From Chloroflexota bacterium (lineage in GTDB: Bacteria > Chloroflexota > Limnocylindria > Limnocylindrales > CSP1-4), in assembly GCA_021777365.1 (NCBI GenBank), contig JAJYDP010000315.1, forward strand, positions 1-6,129: a DNA stretch of 6,129 bases, given 5' to 3'. The notes under the pieces are model-generated. The model did not search any database, was not told the origin of the DNA, and worked only from the letters and a program-made list of their open reading frames with translations. Position numbers and translations under genes: made by a program. Within the stretch, counting starts at the first letter, position 1. Each line of letters opens with the position of its first letter. Below are positions 5,757 through 6,129 of this stretch, piece by piece.

Positions 5757-6129
5757 AATGCGTGCGATCCCATGCTTCCCGCACGGATCTGATCATCTCC
5801 TCGAGCATGGCCTGCGGATCGCTGGCGGTGAAGATCGCGCTGCTCGAGCCGGTCCCCTGGGCTCCCGCCGCCACGACGTCGTAGACGTCCTGGGCGCCGG
5901 TAATGCCCGCTCCATGGAGTACGCGGATCTCGGGGTTCACGTGCCAGATCGCCTCGTTCGCTGCCGCAATCGCCTGATGGCCGCCGCAATCGCGTCTGCC
6001 GCCTGCGATCAGGACGGGAGCCTCCACGATGATCACGTTTGGCCCCAGCTCGGCAATCGAGGCCGCGTCTCGAGCGTCATCCGCGCAGACCATGGTGGCG
6101 AGCCCAACCTCATCGGCGCGGCGGATCGT
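5755..6129 (-). CDS. Triosephosphate isomerase-family protein (C-terminal half, partial)
   Basis: The frame is open to the window edge, so this is a 3' fragment: 124 residues, with the start lying beyond 6129. It begins TIRRADEVGLATMVCADDA, which matches the middle of archaeal-type triosephosphate isomerases (TIM barrel). A VEAPVLIAGG segment follows, then NPEIRVLHGAGITGAQDVYD, and a phosphate-loop-like GAQGTGSSSAIFTASDP. The catalytic glutamate is present (fragment residue 36, codon 6022-6024). Canonical enzymes interconvert dihydroxyacetone phosphate and glyceraldehyde 3-phosphate in the cytoplasm. Here loop 6, normally close to E-P-x-x-x-IGTG, reads EAPVLIAGGRRDCGG, so the substrate may be a related sugar phosphate. 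An internal ATG at 6091 exists, but the conserved upstream residues argue against it as the start. It is followed after 14 bases by the YjbQ-family gene. Family call is good; a role as the housekeeping glycolytic enzyme is doubtful. Confidence 0.85.
   Translation of the reverse strand, partial: TIRRADEVGLATMVCADDARDAASIAELGPNVIIVEAPVLIAGGRRDCGGHQAIAAANEAIWHVNPEIRVLHGAGITGAQDVYDVVAAGAQGTGSSSAIFTASDPQAMLEEMIRSVREAWDRTH

Noticed and set aside
5741..5989. N-terminal extension of the YjbQ-family protein
   Set aside because: It would overlap the conserved isomerase coding sequence, its residues match nothing in the family, and a strong ribosome binding site precedes the inner ATG.

Overview
The window is GC-rich bacterial DNA with every supported gene on the minus strand, so transcription runs from high to low coordinates. 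The high GC, Ala/Arg-rich proteins, MMPL transporter, LuxR-type two-component pair and archaeal-looking triosephosphate isomerase suggest a Chloroflexota-like organism. A high-GC actinomycete is the main alternative. No rRNA or other taxonomic marker is present, so this is an inference.

There are two gene groups. At the right end (about 5246-6129, read leftwards) is the 3' part of a triosephosphate-isomerase-family gene that runs off the window. After 14 bases it is followed by a complete YjbQ/UPF0047-family gene. The ribosome binding site of the second gene begins in the stop codon of the first, so the two are probably co-translated. Both proteins belong to recognisable families but depart from the usual motifs: the isomerase in its catalytic loop, the YjbQ protein in its C-terminal signature and in an enlarged middle. 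Hand-counted lines are also lower in GC here than in the next gene group.

A 218-base intergenic stretch (5028-5245) separates the groups. It contains a 12-base perfect palindrome and a 6-base-arm inverted repeat, but no convincing promoter.

The second group reads leftwards as an MMPL/RND-type membrane exporter (780 aa), a six-helix sensor histidine kinase (466-470 aa depending on start), a NarL/LuxR-type response regulator (215 aa) and a small flavodoxin-domain protein (182 aa). The kinase and regulator overlap by ATGA. The transporter and kinase are 8 bases apart, or overlap by GTGA if the kinase uses an upstream GTG. The flavodoxin gene follows after 66 bases. The layout suggests one operon in which a membrane-embedded sensor and its DNA-binding partner are made with the exporter they probably control. 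The flavodoxin-domain protein is a possible redox output.

I found no RNA genes, mobile elements, CRISPR arrays or clear pseudogenes.
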